Shown here one piece after another: positions 1-8,543 of a stretch of DNA of 64,000 bases; position 1 is the first letter of the stretch, and the number at the start of each line of letters is the position of its first letter. The translations under genes and the position numbers were made by a program. This DNA comes from Mesostigma viride. Its lineage: Eukaryota; Streptophyta; Mesostigmatophyceae; Mesostigmatales; Mesostigmataceae. The stretch lies in the NCBI GenBank assembly GCA_009746045.1, contig RPFO01000213.1, forward strand, positions 1,484,578 through 1,548,577, read 5' to 3'. The notes under the pieces were generated by a model. That model saw nothing but the letters and a program-made list of their open reading frames with translations. It had not been told where the DNA came from and searched no databases.

Positions 1-2
1 TC

Positions 3-173
3 AGGATCGCAGACAACGAGAGTCTGCAGATCGTCAAGGCCGAGGGATCCAACTCCGGCGACCTCGTGCTGGGGAACCCCGCGCCCGTCAACGACTCCAA
101 CAACAACGCCATCGGATCGCTCGGGGGCTCCGCCTCGGCGGACGTCGTCCTGGAGCTGTACAACAAGCCCTAG
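3..173 (+). CDS. C-terminal end of a hypothetical viral protein (cut by window edge)
   Basis: An open frame enters from the left edge and ends at TAG 171-173, giving the last 56 residues. The text is rich in Asn, Ser, Gly and hydrophobic beta-type residues (SNSGDLVLGNPAPV near the start of the visible part). It resembles the style of the next gene (346-1,329), which also contains a DLVL-type stretch, so both may be beta-rich structural proteins. No named family is recognised. Confidence 0.6.
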   Translation, partial: RIADNESLQIVKAEGSNSGDLVLGNPAPVNDSNNNAIGSLGGSASADVVLELYNKP

Positions 174-345
174 GCCGTCTAAAGCGCCCTGCTTCGAGTC
201 GGTTTTGTTTGCGTCATTTTATGAATTAAAAAATAATCCCAACTGCCGTACGTGTCCCCATTCCCCACTGCTGGTTCAGAGCGCGTGTAACGCGGCCAAA
301 TAATTAGCTCGGGGTCTATGTAAACCCGCGCGAGACCCAGCGAAC

Positions 346-1329
346 ATGCCGCCCAATGTCGGCCTGGCCACCGGAAGGATCTTTTTCCGAGCCGTCGCGG
401 CTCGTGAGATCGGGTCATCCGCCGACAACGGGGCGCCGTCAGGAACGATCAAGGTCTTGCGGGATGGGACCAACACCGTGCTGCAGGCCGTCAACCCGAA
501 CGGCTCGCAGGGGGGCTCCATAGTGATCTCCTCCCAGCCCAGCACCCGGTCCAAGGACGGCAACATTTCGTCCACGTCCATCGTCGGGGTCAGCCTGGAA
601 GGCTTCCAAACGGAGCCCCTGCCCGCCGAGGACCCGAGACTCGCCGGCATCGCCGACAACACGACCCCCGCGCCAGACAAGCACTCGCTGATCAGAGCGA
701 CCACCCACGACCTCGTGCTCGCCGGCAACAACGTGCTCCCTGTCGCAGATCCCGGAGGACGCCACGGGCGCGTCGTCACCCTGGGCGAGCTGCACGCCTA
801 CAAGGGGGACGGGACGGCGGCCGAGGGGGGAGACGCCATCAGGGTATGGGGAAAGCACCTGAACGCCGCGTCGGGCCTCCAGGACCCCGCCTGGCTGACC
901 GTGGGGGTGCATCAGAACGCGCAATACGCCCAGACGGGCTCCAGCGCCACGCGGGCGCGGGTGGCCAGCACCCCAAACGCGGACCTGTCCCTGGAATCGG
1001 GCGACCAGCTGCGATTGAGCGGCAGGGCCGTCGTCGCCCACTCCCAGTCGTCGTTCAAGTTCCTCCCCGGAGGGCCTCTGCCGCCCCCGGACGCGTGGCT
1101 GGAGATAGCCCGCAAGGACGACCCGGCGGGCATCGCGCTCTCCACGTCCGCCTCCCTCGACATGGTGGTGAAGCCCGGGACGGGCAGGTTTGGCGTGGAG
1201 GCGGACAGCGTCGAATTGGGGGCGGGCGACGTCCGCTACAAGTTTGTGGTCGTCAATGGTCAGCTGAGGATAAACAAGCGGGTCGTGTCCGCCCAGTCGG
1301 AAAAGACCGTGTTCATTTTCGATTCGTAA
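346..1329 (+). CDS. Hypothetical protein, possibly a beta-rich virion component
   Basis: A 327-residue open frame begins at ATG 346 and ends at TAA before a short (taa)n run at 1,327-1,342. Codon use is strongly GC3-biased like its neighbours. The protein has no evident transmembrane segment and is rich in Gly, Ser, Asp and Val, with alternating hydrophobic residues that suggest beta structure (for example VEADSVELGAGDVRYKFVVV near the end). A tail- or surface-type virion protein would fit, but this is only inferred from composition. The antisense open frames in this stretch are shadows of the GC-rich codons. Confidence 0.65.
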   Translation: MPPNVGLATGRIFFRAVAAREIGSSADNGAPSGTIKVLRDGTNTVLQAVNPNGSQGGSIVISSQPSTRSKDGNISSTSIVGVSLEGFQTEPLPAEDPRLAGIADNTTPAPDKHSLIRATTHDLVLAGNNVLPVADPGGRHGRVVTLGELHAYKGDGTAAEGGDAIRVWGKHLNAASGLQDPAWLTVGVHQNAQYAQTGSSATRARVASTPNADLSLESGDQLRLSGRAVVAHSQSSFKFLPGGPLPPPDAWLEIARKDDPAGIALSTSASLDMVVKPGTGRFGVEADSVELGAGDVRYKFVVVNGQLRINKRVVSAQSEKTVFIFDS

Positions 1330-1384
1330 TAATAATAATAATAACAATTCATAACAATCATGTGACGATTTGAACGAATGCATC

Positions 1385-1855
1385 CTAGCCCTGGAGCACG
1401 TAGGAAAGGAAGTCGTTCAGGCGAGCCCGGGGATCCTCGTCCCTGTCGTACCCCGTCGCAAGCTTCGTCAGCAACTTGGAGTCCGCTCGGCTCTGGAGGT
1501 CCTCTATGAGCGCCGGGTCGCCGAACGCGTAACGGAACATCAGGTCGGTCACGCGATCGCGGAAACTGGCCGCGCGGGAACCGGGGAGGACCATCGCCAT
1601 CTCGATCATCACGTCGCGCCCCCCCACGGGCGTCCTCATGTCCTGCGCGTCGCCCGGAAACACGTGGTACGCGCACCGGGAGGGGATGTCCGTGTCGTTC
1701 TTCACGTACTTGTTCCAGCACTTGCGGGCCTTCAGGTCCGCGTACGGCCGGGGCTGGCCGTCCTCCCCCGTGAAGCACAACAGCTTTATCACGTCCAGGG
1801 CCGAAACCTTCCCCTCGTCCGTCATACGGATCTTGTCCGCAAGCGCCGTCGCCAT
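1385..1855 (-). CDS. KilA/BRO-like domain protein, short form
   Basis: This 156-residue protein starts with a DKIRMTDEGKVSALDVIKLL segment (about residues 7-26), followed around residues 75-110 by TPVGGRDVMIEM, LPGSRAASFRDRVTDLMFRY and FGDPALIEDL. The same order (DKIR.T.DG..S..DVIK, then TPV, then LPG..AASFR, then a RY-type helix and a final acidic helix) recurs in the proteins at 2,727-3,655 and 11,242-12,135. It matches the KilA-N/BRO-N-related putative DNA-binding proteins that are multicopy in large DNA viruses. It lacks the long C-terminal part of its paralogues. A motif shared with those genes lies about 60 bp upstream. Confidence 0.7.
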   Translation of the reverse strand: MATALADKIRMTDEGKVSALDVIKLLCFTGEDGQPRPYADLKARKCWNKYVKNDTDIPSRCAYHVFPGDAQDMRTPVGGRDVMIEMAMVLPGSRAASFRDRVTDLMFRYAFGDPALIEDLQSRADSKLLTKLATGYDRDEDPRARLNDFLSYVLQG

Positions 1856-1914
1856 AGCCGCCGACGAGGCGTCGCGCGCGTGTCATGCATCAACGAACAT
1901 AATTTACGGAACCC

Positions 1915-1926
1915 GATAAACGCGCC
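1915..1926 (-). promoter_or_regulatory. Shared upstream motif of the KilA/BRO genes
   Basis: On the minus strand this reads GGCGCGTTTATC, about 60-70 bp before the ATG at 1,855. Very similar strings lie 38-55 bp before three other genes of the group (3,655; 11,242; 18,413). A promoter element is inferred from position and recurrence. Confidence 0.4.
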
Positions 1927-1941
1927 AAGCCCCAACCGAAA

Positions 1942-2205
1942 ATGAGGGCCAGCGGTATCCGTCAGCGCGCGATGACCACCGCCAACAGGGAGGTGAACAA
2001 CCTCACCGTCGGGGACACGATCACGTTCGGAAACGGGGACAGGCTGGGGGCCACCAACCCCTTCGCGTTCGGCTCGTTCGGACACTTCGCATCCACCTAC
2101 GACGACGCGGGCGAACCTGTGCTCGAATACCGCGTCGCCAACCCGGCGGCACCCGGCGGCTACGACATGTTCTTCCGGGTGTCCCGCGACCAGTCGCCGG
2201 TGTGA
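1942..2205 (+). CDS. Small hypothetical protein
   Basis: An 87-residue open frame begins at ATG 1,942; an in-frame ATG at 1,972 is an alternative start. The text is rich in Gly, Asn and aromatic residues (GDTITFGNGDRLGATNPFAFG) and shows no Cys cluster, signal peptide or membrane span. It is followed within 50 bp by the next gene on the same strand. No family is recognised. Codon bias and lack of a better frame support coding. Confidence 0.5.
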   Translation: MRASGIRQRAMTTANREVNNLTVGDTITFGNGDRLGATNPFAFGSFGHFASTYDDAGEPVLEYRVANPAAPGGYDMFFRVSRDQSPV

Positions 2206-2251
2206 CGCGGCACGGGAAGAGGGGAAAAAATGGAAGCTGGCTGTGTGTGCG

Positions 2252-2725
2252 ATGCAGGCCGCCGTGGTGCGCGTCTGGACCCCCGTATGCCAGGAAAAGA
2301 CCGGGAAAAGCAACCCCGTCGTGCTGGTGGACACGGTAAAGAAGAGGCTCTTGAGCGTGGGCGTGGGAGCGAAGGAGCACGTCATGGCCTTCGCCGACCG
2401 AGGGGACGCCAAGAGGTTCGCCATAGCCGCCAGGGTGCTCAGGGCAGTCGATGAGCGGTGTACCACCCTCGAGTCCCTCGCCGTCGCCCTCGACAGCCTC
2501 AAGGGGTGGTCGCCCGATATGACGGAGGAGCCCATCCACCTCGTCACCGGGTTGCGATGTATCGACGTGCCCCCCGACCTGCTCATGAAGTACTGCTCCT
2601 ACTCGAGCATGGCCGTCTACTTCGCCTCCGAGCGCCCCGAGAGGGACGTCATCATCAGCGAGGGGGTCTTCCGGGTGCATCCCAGGGGCAGCGGGGTACT
2701 GGGCGGGTGGGATGACGTCCTGTGA
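2252..2725 (+). CDS. Hypothetical protein, about 157 residues
   Basis: The open frame extends upstream only through a GTG, so ATG 2,252 (MQAAVVRVW) is the preferred start. The protein mixes short strands and helices and ends in GGWDDVL at the TGA. It sits between a small protein on the same strand and a convergent KilA/BRO-like gene whose stop is only 1 bp away. No motif points to a function. Typical viral GC3 bias supports it as a gene. Confidence 0.6.
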   Translation: MQAAVVRVWTPVCQEKTGKSNPVVLVDTVKKRLLSVGVGAKEHVMAFADRGDAKRFAIAARVLRAVDERCTTLESLAVALDSLKGWSPDMTEEPIHLVTGLRCIDVPPDLLMKYCSYSSMAVYFASERPERDVIISEGVFRVHPRGSGVLGGWDDVL

Positions 2726-2726
2726 C

Positions 2727-3655
2727 TCAGGCGGCCAGCTTCAGCCGCTCCTCGCGGTTGTAGCTCCTGTTCTCCAGCATCAGGCGCTTGTTCGTCTCGG
2801 CCCACTCCGGCCCGCGGTACTCGCGCGCCTCATCGTAGTATCCCAGCTTCTCCAGACCGGGGCCAAGGGCCTCCAAGATGGCCGTGGCCGCCTTCTCCGG
2901 GCTGCCCCCCTTTTCCACCATCGCCCGGTGGCGGTCGTGGAATACGAACATCACGCCGCTCATAGAGTCCGAGAAAGTGTCCCTTGTCGCCTGGCTCCTC
3001 CTCGTCAGCCCCTGGTCACGCCTGTAATCCGCGGTCTGATCGTACCCGGTGACGAGCTGGTTGCCCAGGTTGTTGACCGCCGCGTACACCCGGGGGGCAC
3101 CGGCTTCCCGGAACCCGCGCTGTCCCTTATGGCGCGCATGTTCAGTTTTGTCTCCTCGCAGCTCTTCACCCTGGGGGCCGCCTTCACCCTCGCGCGGTCC
3201 AAGGGGACGAACTCCTGTCCCGTTTTCTCCTCGTACCTATCCAGCAGGTCCTGGATAAGAGCAGGGTCCACCTCCAGGTACCGCTCCAGCAGGACCGCCA
3301 TGTTAAGGCGGAAGCTCGCGGCCTTCTTCCCGGGCAGCAGCTGGATGATCTGAATGATCCCCAGCCGGTCCGCGACAGGGGTGTCTCGCTGACCGGGGCC
3401 GGCAAATCTTTGGTTGACTATGACAGAGTCAACCTCCCTGTGCTCCTCCCGGAGGCGTAAGAGGGCAGTGCTGGCGTGGGTGGCGGAATTGCGTGAAAGG
3501 GCGCCGTCGTCGCTCATGAATAAAATGCATTTAATAATGTCTATTACAGACACCATCCCATCCGGCGTCACCCGGATCTTGTTCGCGAACGGGTCGTCCG
3601 TGCCTTCTGCCAAGGGAGCGGACGGCTGCAAATACTCGATAATAGCTGTCGACAT
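2727..3655 (-). pseudogene. KilA/BRO-like gene, broken (about one break)
   Basis: The N-terminal part carries the family pattern NKIRVTPDGMVSVIDIIK, then RDTPVADRLGIIQIIQLLPG, then a FRLNMAVLLERYL helix, closely matching the intact paralogue at 11,242-12,135. Text matching that paralogue's C-terminal half (ATRD, then ADNKRLM-like NKRLML and a basic end) is also present but is not in the same open frame. It is therefore listed as a broken copy with about one break. The family is a putative DNA-binding group common in large DNA viruses. The copia-like motif seen upstream of the paralogues is also present about 45 bp before the start. Confidence 0.65.
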
Positions 3656-3698
3656 CTTCACATGTTTGCATCAATAAAGAGAAATATTACAACTCCAA

Positions 3699-3709
3699 AT
3701 AAACGCGTC
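3699..3709 (-). promoter_or_regulatory. Shared upstream motif of the KilA/BRO genes
   Basis: On the minus strand this reads GACGCGTTTAT, about 45-55 bp before the ATG at 3,655. It matches the motif before the genes at 1,855, 11,242 and 18,413. Confidence 0.4.
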
Positions 3710-3785
3710 ACTCATTCACACTGATTAGTAGGTCGGATAGGCGCGTCAAATGCACCACCTAAATCCTCGCATTTCCAATTAAAAA

Positions 3786-4052
3786 ATGGTAGTCGAGTGG
3801 ACCCTCCAGGACTTCCTGTCATCCGGCTGGTCGATCGAGGAGCTGGCCGAGCTTCCCCCCGACGAGCGGCCGAGGATACAGACCGGATACCTCAAGACCG
3901 TCTGCTTCGACCGGAACGGCGAGTACAACGTCTGGCGCCTGCTCAAAGACACTCCGCCCCACACGTGGGACAGCCTCCCCGGGCACTGCATCCTGCGCCA
4001 CCAGGTGGCGTACCACTCCTGGGACGCCGACGAGAACCAGATGTCGCTGTGA
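3786..4052 (+). CDS. Small hypothetical protein, Trp-rich
   Basis: This 88-residue open frame follows an A-rich leader (aattaaaaa directly before ATG). The protein has six Trp residues and a regular mix of charged and hydrophobic residues (for example SSGWSIEELAELPPDERP), so it looks like a real small globular protein. No family is recognised. The next gene on the same strand starts 14 bp after its stop. Confidence 0.6.
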   Translation: MVVEWTLQDFLSSGWSIEELAELPPDERPRIQTGYLKTVCFDRNGEYNVWRLLKDTPPHTWDSLPGHCILRHQVAYHSWDADENQMSL

Positions 4053-4066
4053 AAAAAACTCTCACC

Positions 4067-4549
4067 ATGATGTACACCATGCCCAAACGGAAGGCGCCCG
4101 CCCCCTCTGCCTCCACATCGTCGAGGTCATGGGGTGACGCCAGCATCGACAGCGGTGTGGAGTGGACCCCCTCCCTGGACGACGAGAGAAAAGCCTTGAG
4201 GGCCGAAGAGGAGAAGCGGAAAAAAAGAGATAAAGGAAAGGCGGCCGCAGGGCCCTCCCGCGCAACTAGGCGGGGCGTGTCCGCCGCGTCGTCGAGGTCG
4301 TCCGGGCGGTCTGTGAGCCACGAATACGGCACCTACAGTCTGGGGGCCAACGGGTCCGGCGCGGGGCCGAGGACGAAGGCGTCGGCGAGGAAGCCGAGTC
4401 GGGCCGCGGACAAGGGGCCCTCCCGCGCAACTAGCGCGTCGTCGAGGTCGTCCGGCCGGTCTGCGCCCCCCCTCGCAGAAAGCAGGTCATATCCGTGTCC
4501 TCGGGCTTGTCGGGCCGGTCCGCGGTGGGGGCGGGAGAGCCCGAGGTGA
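4067..4549 (+). CDS. Ser/Arg/Lys-rich low-complexity protein
   Basis: ATG 4,067 opens a 160-residue frame; the longer frame upstream only shadows the previous gene. The product begins with a basic stretch (MPKRKAPAPS), has a charged helix around residues 45-65 (ERKALRAEEEKRKKRDKGK) and then repeated SSRSSGRS and GPSRAT units, two copies of each. It is likely disordered and nucleic-acid binding or a virion core packing protein, as inferred from composition only. Its TGA overlaps the ATG of the following gene (TGATG), suggesting coupled expression. Confidence 0.5.
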   Translation: MMYTMPKRKAPAPSASTSSRSWGDASIDSGVEWTPSLDDERKALRAEEEKRKKRDKGKAAAGPSRATRRGVSAASSRSSGRSVSHEYGTYSLGANGSGAGPRTKASARKPSRAADKGPSRATSASSRSSGRSAPPLAESRSYPCPRACRAGPRWGRESPR

Positions 4550-5358
4550 TGAGCCGGAGCAAACAAATCGACCCGCCCGCTGATGCGTACAGGTTATTGA
4601 CGGATTACATGTCCATCCAAGATGCGCTAAGCCTCAGCGGCGTCAACAAAACGGCGCGCAAGGCGGTGTTGGACAGTCTCCTCCGAGATGACAGGGTGTG
4701 GGCGGGCGCTAACCAGGCCACCATGGAACTGCAGGATCACAAAAGGCGGCGAGATATGGCAAGTAAGGTGGAAGAAGGTGTGCGGGATAGACTGGAGCGC
4801 CTGCGCGAAGGCGGCATGGAGGAGTCCAACCCGGCAATCGAATTATTGGAGAGAGTCCGAGAACGAGCGGAACGGAAGGGCGCGCTGGCCCTACAGGACA
4901 TGCAGGATGCCTGGGACGTGGATAGACGGTACAAGGTCGATGCGCCTTATCATCAGATTAATTTGCAAAGGGCGCTTCAGAGGATCGGAGGCGGCGAGTC
5001 ACTCAGGCCGCTTGCGCCAGACAGCGAGGAAGAGATGAACGGAAAGGTCCAGAGAACCATCAATTTCCTCAAACAGTCGGCGCGCCGGGACAGGCCCGAC
5101 TTAAGAACGGATTACACAGATCAGTGCTACGACCTGCACGGACAGAGGAACGAGTCCTTGAAGTGGTGCCCCCGTCTGCCCCCACAAGATCCGAGGTTCG
5201 CGACCCTCCCGCCTTCCCGGTTCCCCCCTATCAAGATGCTTACAACGATTACCCGGACGACGAATATAATAATTCTCCTCTGTTTACCGGATATAATAAT
5301 TATCCAAATTATAAGTCTGATTGATAAAATAATAAACGAACCTCCTCCATATACATAG
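4549..5358 (+). CDS. F-box-like helical protein with LKWCP tail motif
   Basis: Starting at ATG 4,549, residues 10-50 read YRLLTDYMSIQDALSLSGVN followed by KTARKAVLDSLLRDDRVW, an F-box-like helix pair. The central part is a long charged helical region. Near the C-terminus comes LKWCPRLPPQDPRF. Both the N-terminal pattern and this tail recur in the protein at 7,799-8,476, defining a paralogous pair. F-box-like modules in large DNA viruses usually recruit ubiquitin ligases, but the substrate is unknown. The last 50 or so residues after DPRF are Ile-rich and AT-rich in DNA, unlike the rest. The assigned start follows the paralogue. Confidence 0.6.
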   Translation: MSRSKQIDPPADAYRLLTDYMSIQDALSLSGVNKTARKAVLDSLLRDDRVWAGANQATMELQDHKRRRDMASKVEEGVRDRLERLREGGMEESNPAIELLERVRERAERKGALALQDMQDAWDVDRRYKVDAPYHQINLQRALQRIGGGESLRPLAPDSEEEMNGKVQRTINFLKQSARRDRPDLRTDYTDQCYDLHGQRNESLKWCPRLPPQDPRFATLPPSRFPPIKMLTTITRTTNIIILLCLPDIIIIQIISLIDKIINEPPPYT

Positions 5359-5364
5359 CCAGCC

Positions 5365-6369
5365 ATGCCCAGGAACACGCAAGTCACCGCCGAAAACGAC
5401 CTGCACAACCTGCTGGGCCCTCTCCTGGCCCTGCTGCAACTGGCGCACCTGCCGCCACAGGGCAGGCGGCACCCCACGCTCAGAGGCCTCGCCCTGATAG
5501 CCGACGCGGACGGCGAGTGGGCGGTGAACCTCGCGAGGGAGCCCGCGATCACCATCACCCACGACGACGGCAGAAACGTCTACCGCGAGGAGTACGCGCT
5601 GAACGGCGTCGCCCATCTGCCCACCGCCCGCGACTGGGCCAACGATCAGCTGCGATACATCCTCAACCCCCTGACGGGGCGGGTGGACAGGGACAGGAGG
5701 GCGCTGACCATCCAGAACCTGCGCGCCGAGGTCCAGGGGATGTTGCAGACCCTGAGGGCCGACGTGGCGCCCCCGCCCCCGCTCCAGCCCCGCAGTAGGC
5801 GCCCCGCGCCCCAACCCACGCCGTCGGACATCGCGAGGATGCAGAGGGCCGTGCAGGAGTGGAGTTCCCAGAGCGGGAGCCCCCCGCCCGAGGACAGCGG
5901 CGAGGGCGGCGACTATGTGCCGGGCACGGAACAGGGCGAGAGGGAGGTGTGGACGGGCAAGAAGGGCAGGAAGCGCGCGAGGAAGACGAGCGGAGAGACG
6001 GCGCCGGGGACCTCGCGCTCCCACGCGGCGAAGAGGAGTCGATCCGAGTCGCCCCTGCCCCCCCAGTTCGCGCGCAAGAGCAGCGCCCGCCGCGCCCCCT
6101 CCGTGATCACCATCAGCAGCGGGTCGAGCGGCAGCAGGCTGGGGGCGGAAGCGGGTCAAGGAGCAGGAGCGGCGGGTCGAGCGGCAGCAGGTGGAGCGGG
6201 GGCAGCGGGGGCAGTGGGTCGAGCAGGGCCAGCAAGCGCGTCACGCGCCAAACCACGCGCGCGGAGGAGGAGAGGGAGAGGGCCAGGAGGCGCGCCCTGC
6301 AGCTGCAGAAGTACAAGGAGGAGAGGGAGCGGAGGAACCGCTCGTGATTCGCAATATCTGCGACGATAA
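5365..6369 (+). CDS. Hypothetical protein with basic, Ser/Gly-rich C-terminal half
   Basis: The first about 140 residues form a globular domain (TRQ-free, with HNLLGPLLALLQLAHLPP near residue 13 and DDGRNVYREEYALNG around 70). After about residue 145 the sequence becomes Pro, Ser, Arg, Gly and Ala-rich with Lys/Arg clusters such as KKGRKRARKTS. This suggests a structured head and a disordered basic tail that could bind nucleic acid. No family is recognised. The exact C-terminus in this low-complexity stretch is uncertain. Confidence 0.55.
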   Translation: MPRNTQVTAENDLHNLLGPLLALLQLAHLPPQGRRHPTLRGLALIADADGEWAVNLAREPAITITHDDGRNVYREEYALNGVAHLPTARDWANDQLRYILNPLTGRVDRDRRALTIQNLRAEVQGMLQTLRADVAPPPPLQPRSRRPAPQPTPSDIARMQRAVQEWSSQSGSPPPEDSGEGGDYVPGTEQGEREVWTGKKGRKRARKTSGETAPGTSRSHAAKRSRSESPLPPQFARKSSARRAPSVITISSGSSGSRLGAEAGQGAGAAGRAAAGGAGAAGAVGRAGPASASRAKPRARRRRGRGPGGAPCSCRSTRRRGSGGTARDSQYLRR

Positions 6370-6431
6370 CGCGATCCTTCTTTGACGAGTTTTGAAAGGA
6401 TTGTTTTGTATTAATGAAAGCCGATCCTGTA

Positions 6432-7742
6432 CTACAGGTCCATCACCACTTTGGTGGGGTCGTCCTCGATCTGCACGCTCTTCTTGATGCCGCCCCTCTT
6501 CTTCTTGGAAGAGGACCGCTTCCCCCCGTCGATCTGCACCCTGCGCACGTCCTCCCCGCCCGCCGAGGAAGCGACGTCGTCGTACGCGCTGGCGCCGTCG
6601 TCGTCCACGATCTCCACGACGTGCTCGCGGCCGGGAGAGGGAGGGCCCATCGCCTCACGCACCACGCGGTCCATGTTCACCGGCGGCGGCACCTCGGGGC
6701 GGAACAGCATCGGACCGCGCATCACGTACCCGCCCTGTTGCGCGGGTGGCGGTGGCTGCTGGGGCTCGACCGGCCCCAGTCCCCCCTCCTGCTGCTGCTT
6801 CTGGATCATGATCTTGACCAGGCTCTTCATCAGCTCCGGGTCCGTCTTGGCGATGTCCGACATGGAAGGGAGGCCCGCGCTCGCGAAAGACGCAGACATA
6901 TGGAACATCATCGCGCTGCCCCCCAGCATCAGCATCAGCTCCAGCTCGGGGGGCATCGAGATACGCGTGCGATGCTTGTCGTACAGGCGCTCGAACACGC
7001 CGTCGTAATCGTTCACGTTCGCCATGATGCTCTCGGACCACCCGTCCAGCTTCAGACCGATAGGGTCGTACCGGCTGTTGAAGAACTGCAGCGCCGACGT
7101 CGCCGCCACCAGCACCTGCCGCATCGTGTTGATCGCGGTCTTGGTCTCCGCCGACCGCGCGATCTTCTCGTACTCGAAACGCAGCTCGTTGATGTCCGTC
7201 TTCGCGTCCAGTCCCGCCTGGACCGAGAAACCCTTCTCCTTCATACGGTGCAGCTTGTGCAGGATCTCCATCTTCTCCAGGTGCAGCTCCTGGGGCGTCT
7301 TCCTGGGCACCGCCTCGTCCTCCACCGCGTTCGCGCCCATCCCGCCGAACCCCGCGTCGCCGTAGTCGTCCTCGTCCTCGTCGCCGTAGTCGTCGAAGTA
7401 GAAGTCGTTCGCCGGCGCCGGTTTGATCGCCGCTGCCGAGGGAGGGGGGGCCGCGTACGCGGACCGCGTCTTCTTGGGATTGGCCAGAGCCTCCAACTCG
7501 TCCTCCCCGCCCGGCCCCTTCTTGGCCCGGCCCTTGCCGCCCCGGATCGGCGCCTGCTGCCCGGCCCAGACCGCGGCCCCGTGCGAGATAGGGGGCGCGG
7601 CCGCGGCCAGCGGCGAATCGAAGTCCTCCTCCACGATCTCCACGCGAGACATGTCCCCTCCCCGCACCGCCGGCGCCGTGTGCACGCCGCCCCCCGCGTC
7701 CTCGCCCTCCTCGATCTCCACGGGGATCAGCTTCGTGGACAT
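6432..7742 (-). CDS. DUF5767-like conserved giant-virus protein
   Basis: The product has a disordered acidic first third (with a DFYFDDYGDEDEDDYGD stretch), then a conserved helical core of about 190 residues: KMEILHKLHRMKEKG, then DINELRFEYEKIARS, then FFNSRYDPIGLKLDGWSESI, then MPPELELMLMLGGSAMMFHM. This core is the pattern I know from the DUF5767-type proteins shared across mimivirus- and phycodnavirus-like genomes, which are thought to be virion-associated. A basic tail rich in Lys and Ser follows. ATG 7,742 (MSTKLIPVEIEEGE) is preferred over the in-frame ATG nine codons upstream. It is the clearest giant-virus marker in the window. Confidence 0.7.
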   Translation of the reverse strand: MSTKLIPVEIEEGEDAGGGVHTAPAVRGGDMSRVEIVEEDFDSPLAAAAPPISHGAAVWAGQQAPIRGGKGRAKKGPGGEDELEALANPKKTRSAYAAPPPSAAAIKPAPANDFYFDDYGDEDEDDYGDAGFGGMGANAVEDEAVPRKTPQELHLEKMEILHKLHRMKEKGFSVQAGLDAKTDINELRFEYEKIARSAETKTAINTMRQVLVAATSALQFFNSRYDPIGLKLDGWSESIMANVNDYDGVFERLYDKHRTRISMPPELELMLMLGGSAMMFHMSASFASAGLPSMSDIAKTDPELMKSLVKIMIQKQQQEGGLGPVEPQQPPPPAQQGGYVMRGPMLFRPEVPPPVNMDRVVREAMGPPSPGREHVVEIVDDDGASAYDDVASSAGGEDVRRVQIDGGKRSSSKKKRGGIKKSVQIEDDPTKVVMDL

Positions 7743-7798
7743 GTGTGTCTGCCTGATGGGGAATGGCATAATTTACCCCCCCCGGAAACGCACGTGCC

Positions 7799-8476
7799 CT
7801 ACATTTGTAAAAACCTCGGGTCGCCGGGGGGGAGCTGTGGGCACCACTTCAGCGCATCTACATTCCTGGATGCCAGGGATTTGCGCAGATAGTCACGACG
7901 CGCCTCCTCCAAGCGCTCCCTGTCCTCGCCGTTTCTCCCCCGATTACGGTCTCTCGCCCACAGAAGGCCGGTCAAGGCATAGTCGGCCTCACGACAAGCC
8001 TCCTCCTCCTCAGGGGTGCCTCTGGGTAACGAGAACAACTCGATCCCCCCCCATCGGTCACCCGCCTTTATGCGCGCTCTATTAAGCCATCTCTTCATAA
8101 GCGGCAACGTCCAGGTTAATGGCAAGGGATGGCGAATATCGTGAGCCATGAGTCTATCAATAGACAGGTCGGAGTCGTGGTTTAGCAAAATGCTATTGTT
8201 TGAAACTGCTTGAAGTCGGTCATCCCTAAAGAGCTCGTTCAATACGCCCACTCGAGCCGGTCGGTTTACTCTGCTGAGGCTCACGGCATCGGTTAAGGGC
8301 AAGTACCCGGTCAACAGCCTGTAAAGGATGGGATTTTCGCTGGCATCGTTGGACCTCATGGCGTGATGTTCACCCCTACTATGTGGACGTGGGGCGTGGG
8401 CTGAACAAAGCCTTCCCTGCCTCCGGGCGTCACGGGAACACCGACCCCCGCCCTCCATTATCCTTATGCACCTCAT
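7799..8476 (-). CDS. Cys3-His knuckle plus F-box-like protein
   Basis: Residues 3-27 form a C-x9-C-x10-C-x2-H knuckle (Cys3, Cys13, Cys24, His27). Around residues 52-86 comes YRLLTGYLPLTDAVSLSRVN with a following RDDR, the same F-box-like pattern as in the gene at 4,549. The protein ends with LKWCPQLPPGDPRFLQM, again matching that paralogue. So this gene combines the local knuckle family with the local F-box-like family. Zinc binding by the knuckle and an adaptor role in ubiquitination are inferences. It is divergent from the next knuckle gene at 8,544, with a 67-bp spacer between the starts. Confidence 0.65.
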   Translation of the reverse strand: MRCIRIMEGGGRCSRDARRQGRLCSAHAPRPHSRGEHHAMRSNDASENPILYRLLTGYLPLTDAVSLSRVNRPARVGVLNELFRDDRLQAVSNNSILLNHDSDLSIDRLMAHDIRHPLPLTWTLPLMKRWLNRARIKAGDRWGGIELFSLPRGTPEEEEACREADYALTGLLWARDRNRGRNGEDRERLEEARRDYLRKSLASRNVDALKWCPQLPPGDPRFLQM

Positions 8477-8543
8477 AGTCCGAAAAGGACAAAGAACATT
8501 TTATGGAAGCCTTTCTTTTCTGATCTAATGTCATAGTCGGCAT

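Noticed and set aside
439-1383. Long antisense frame opposite the gene at 346
   Set aside because: A shadow of GC3-rich codons on the other strand. The same applies to many long antisense frames in 1-27 kb.
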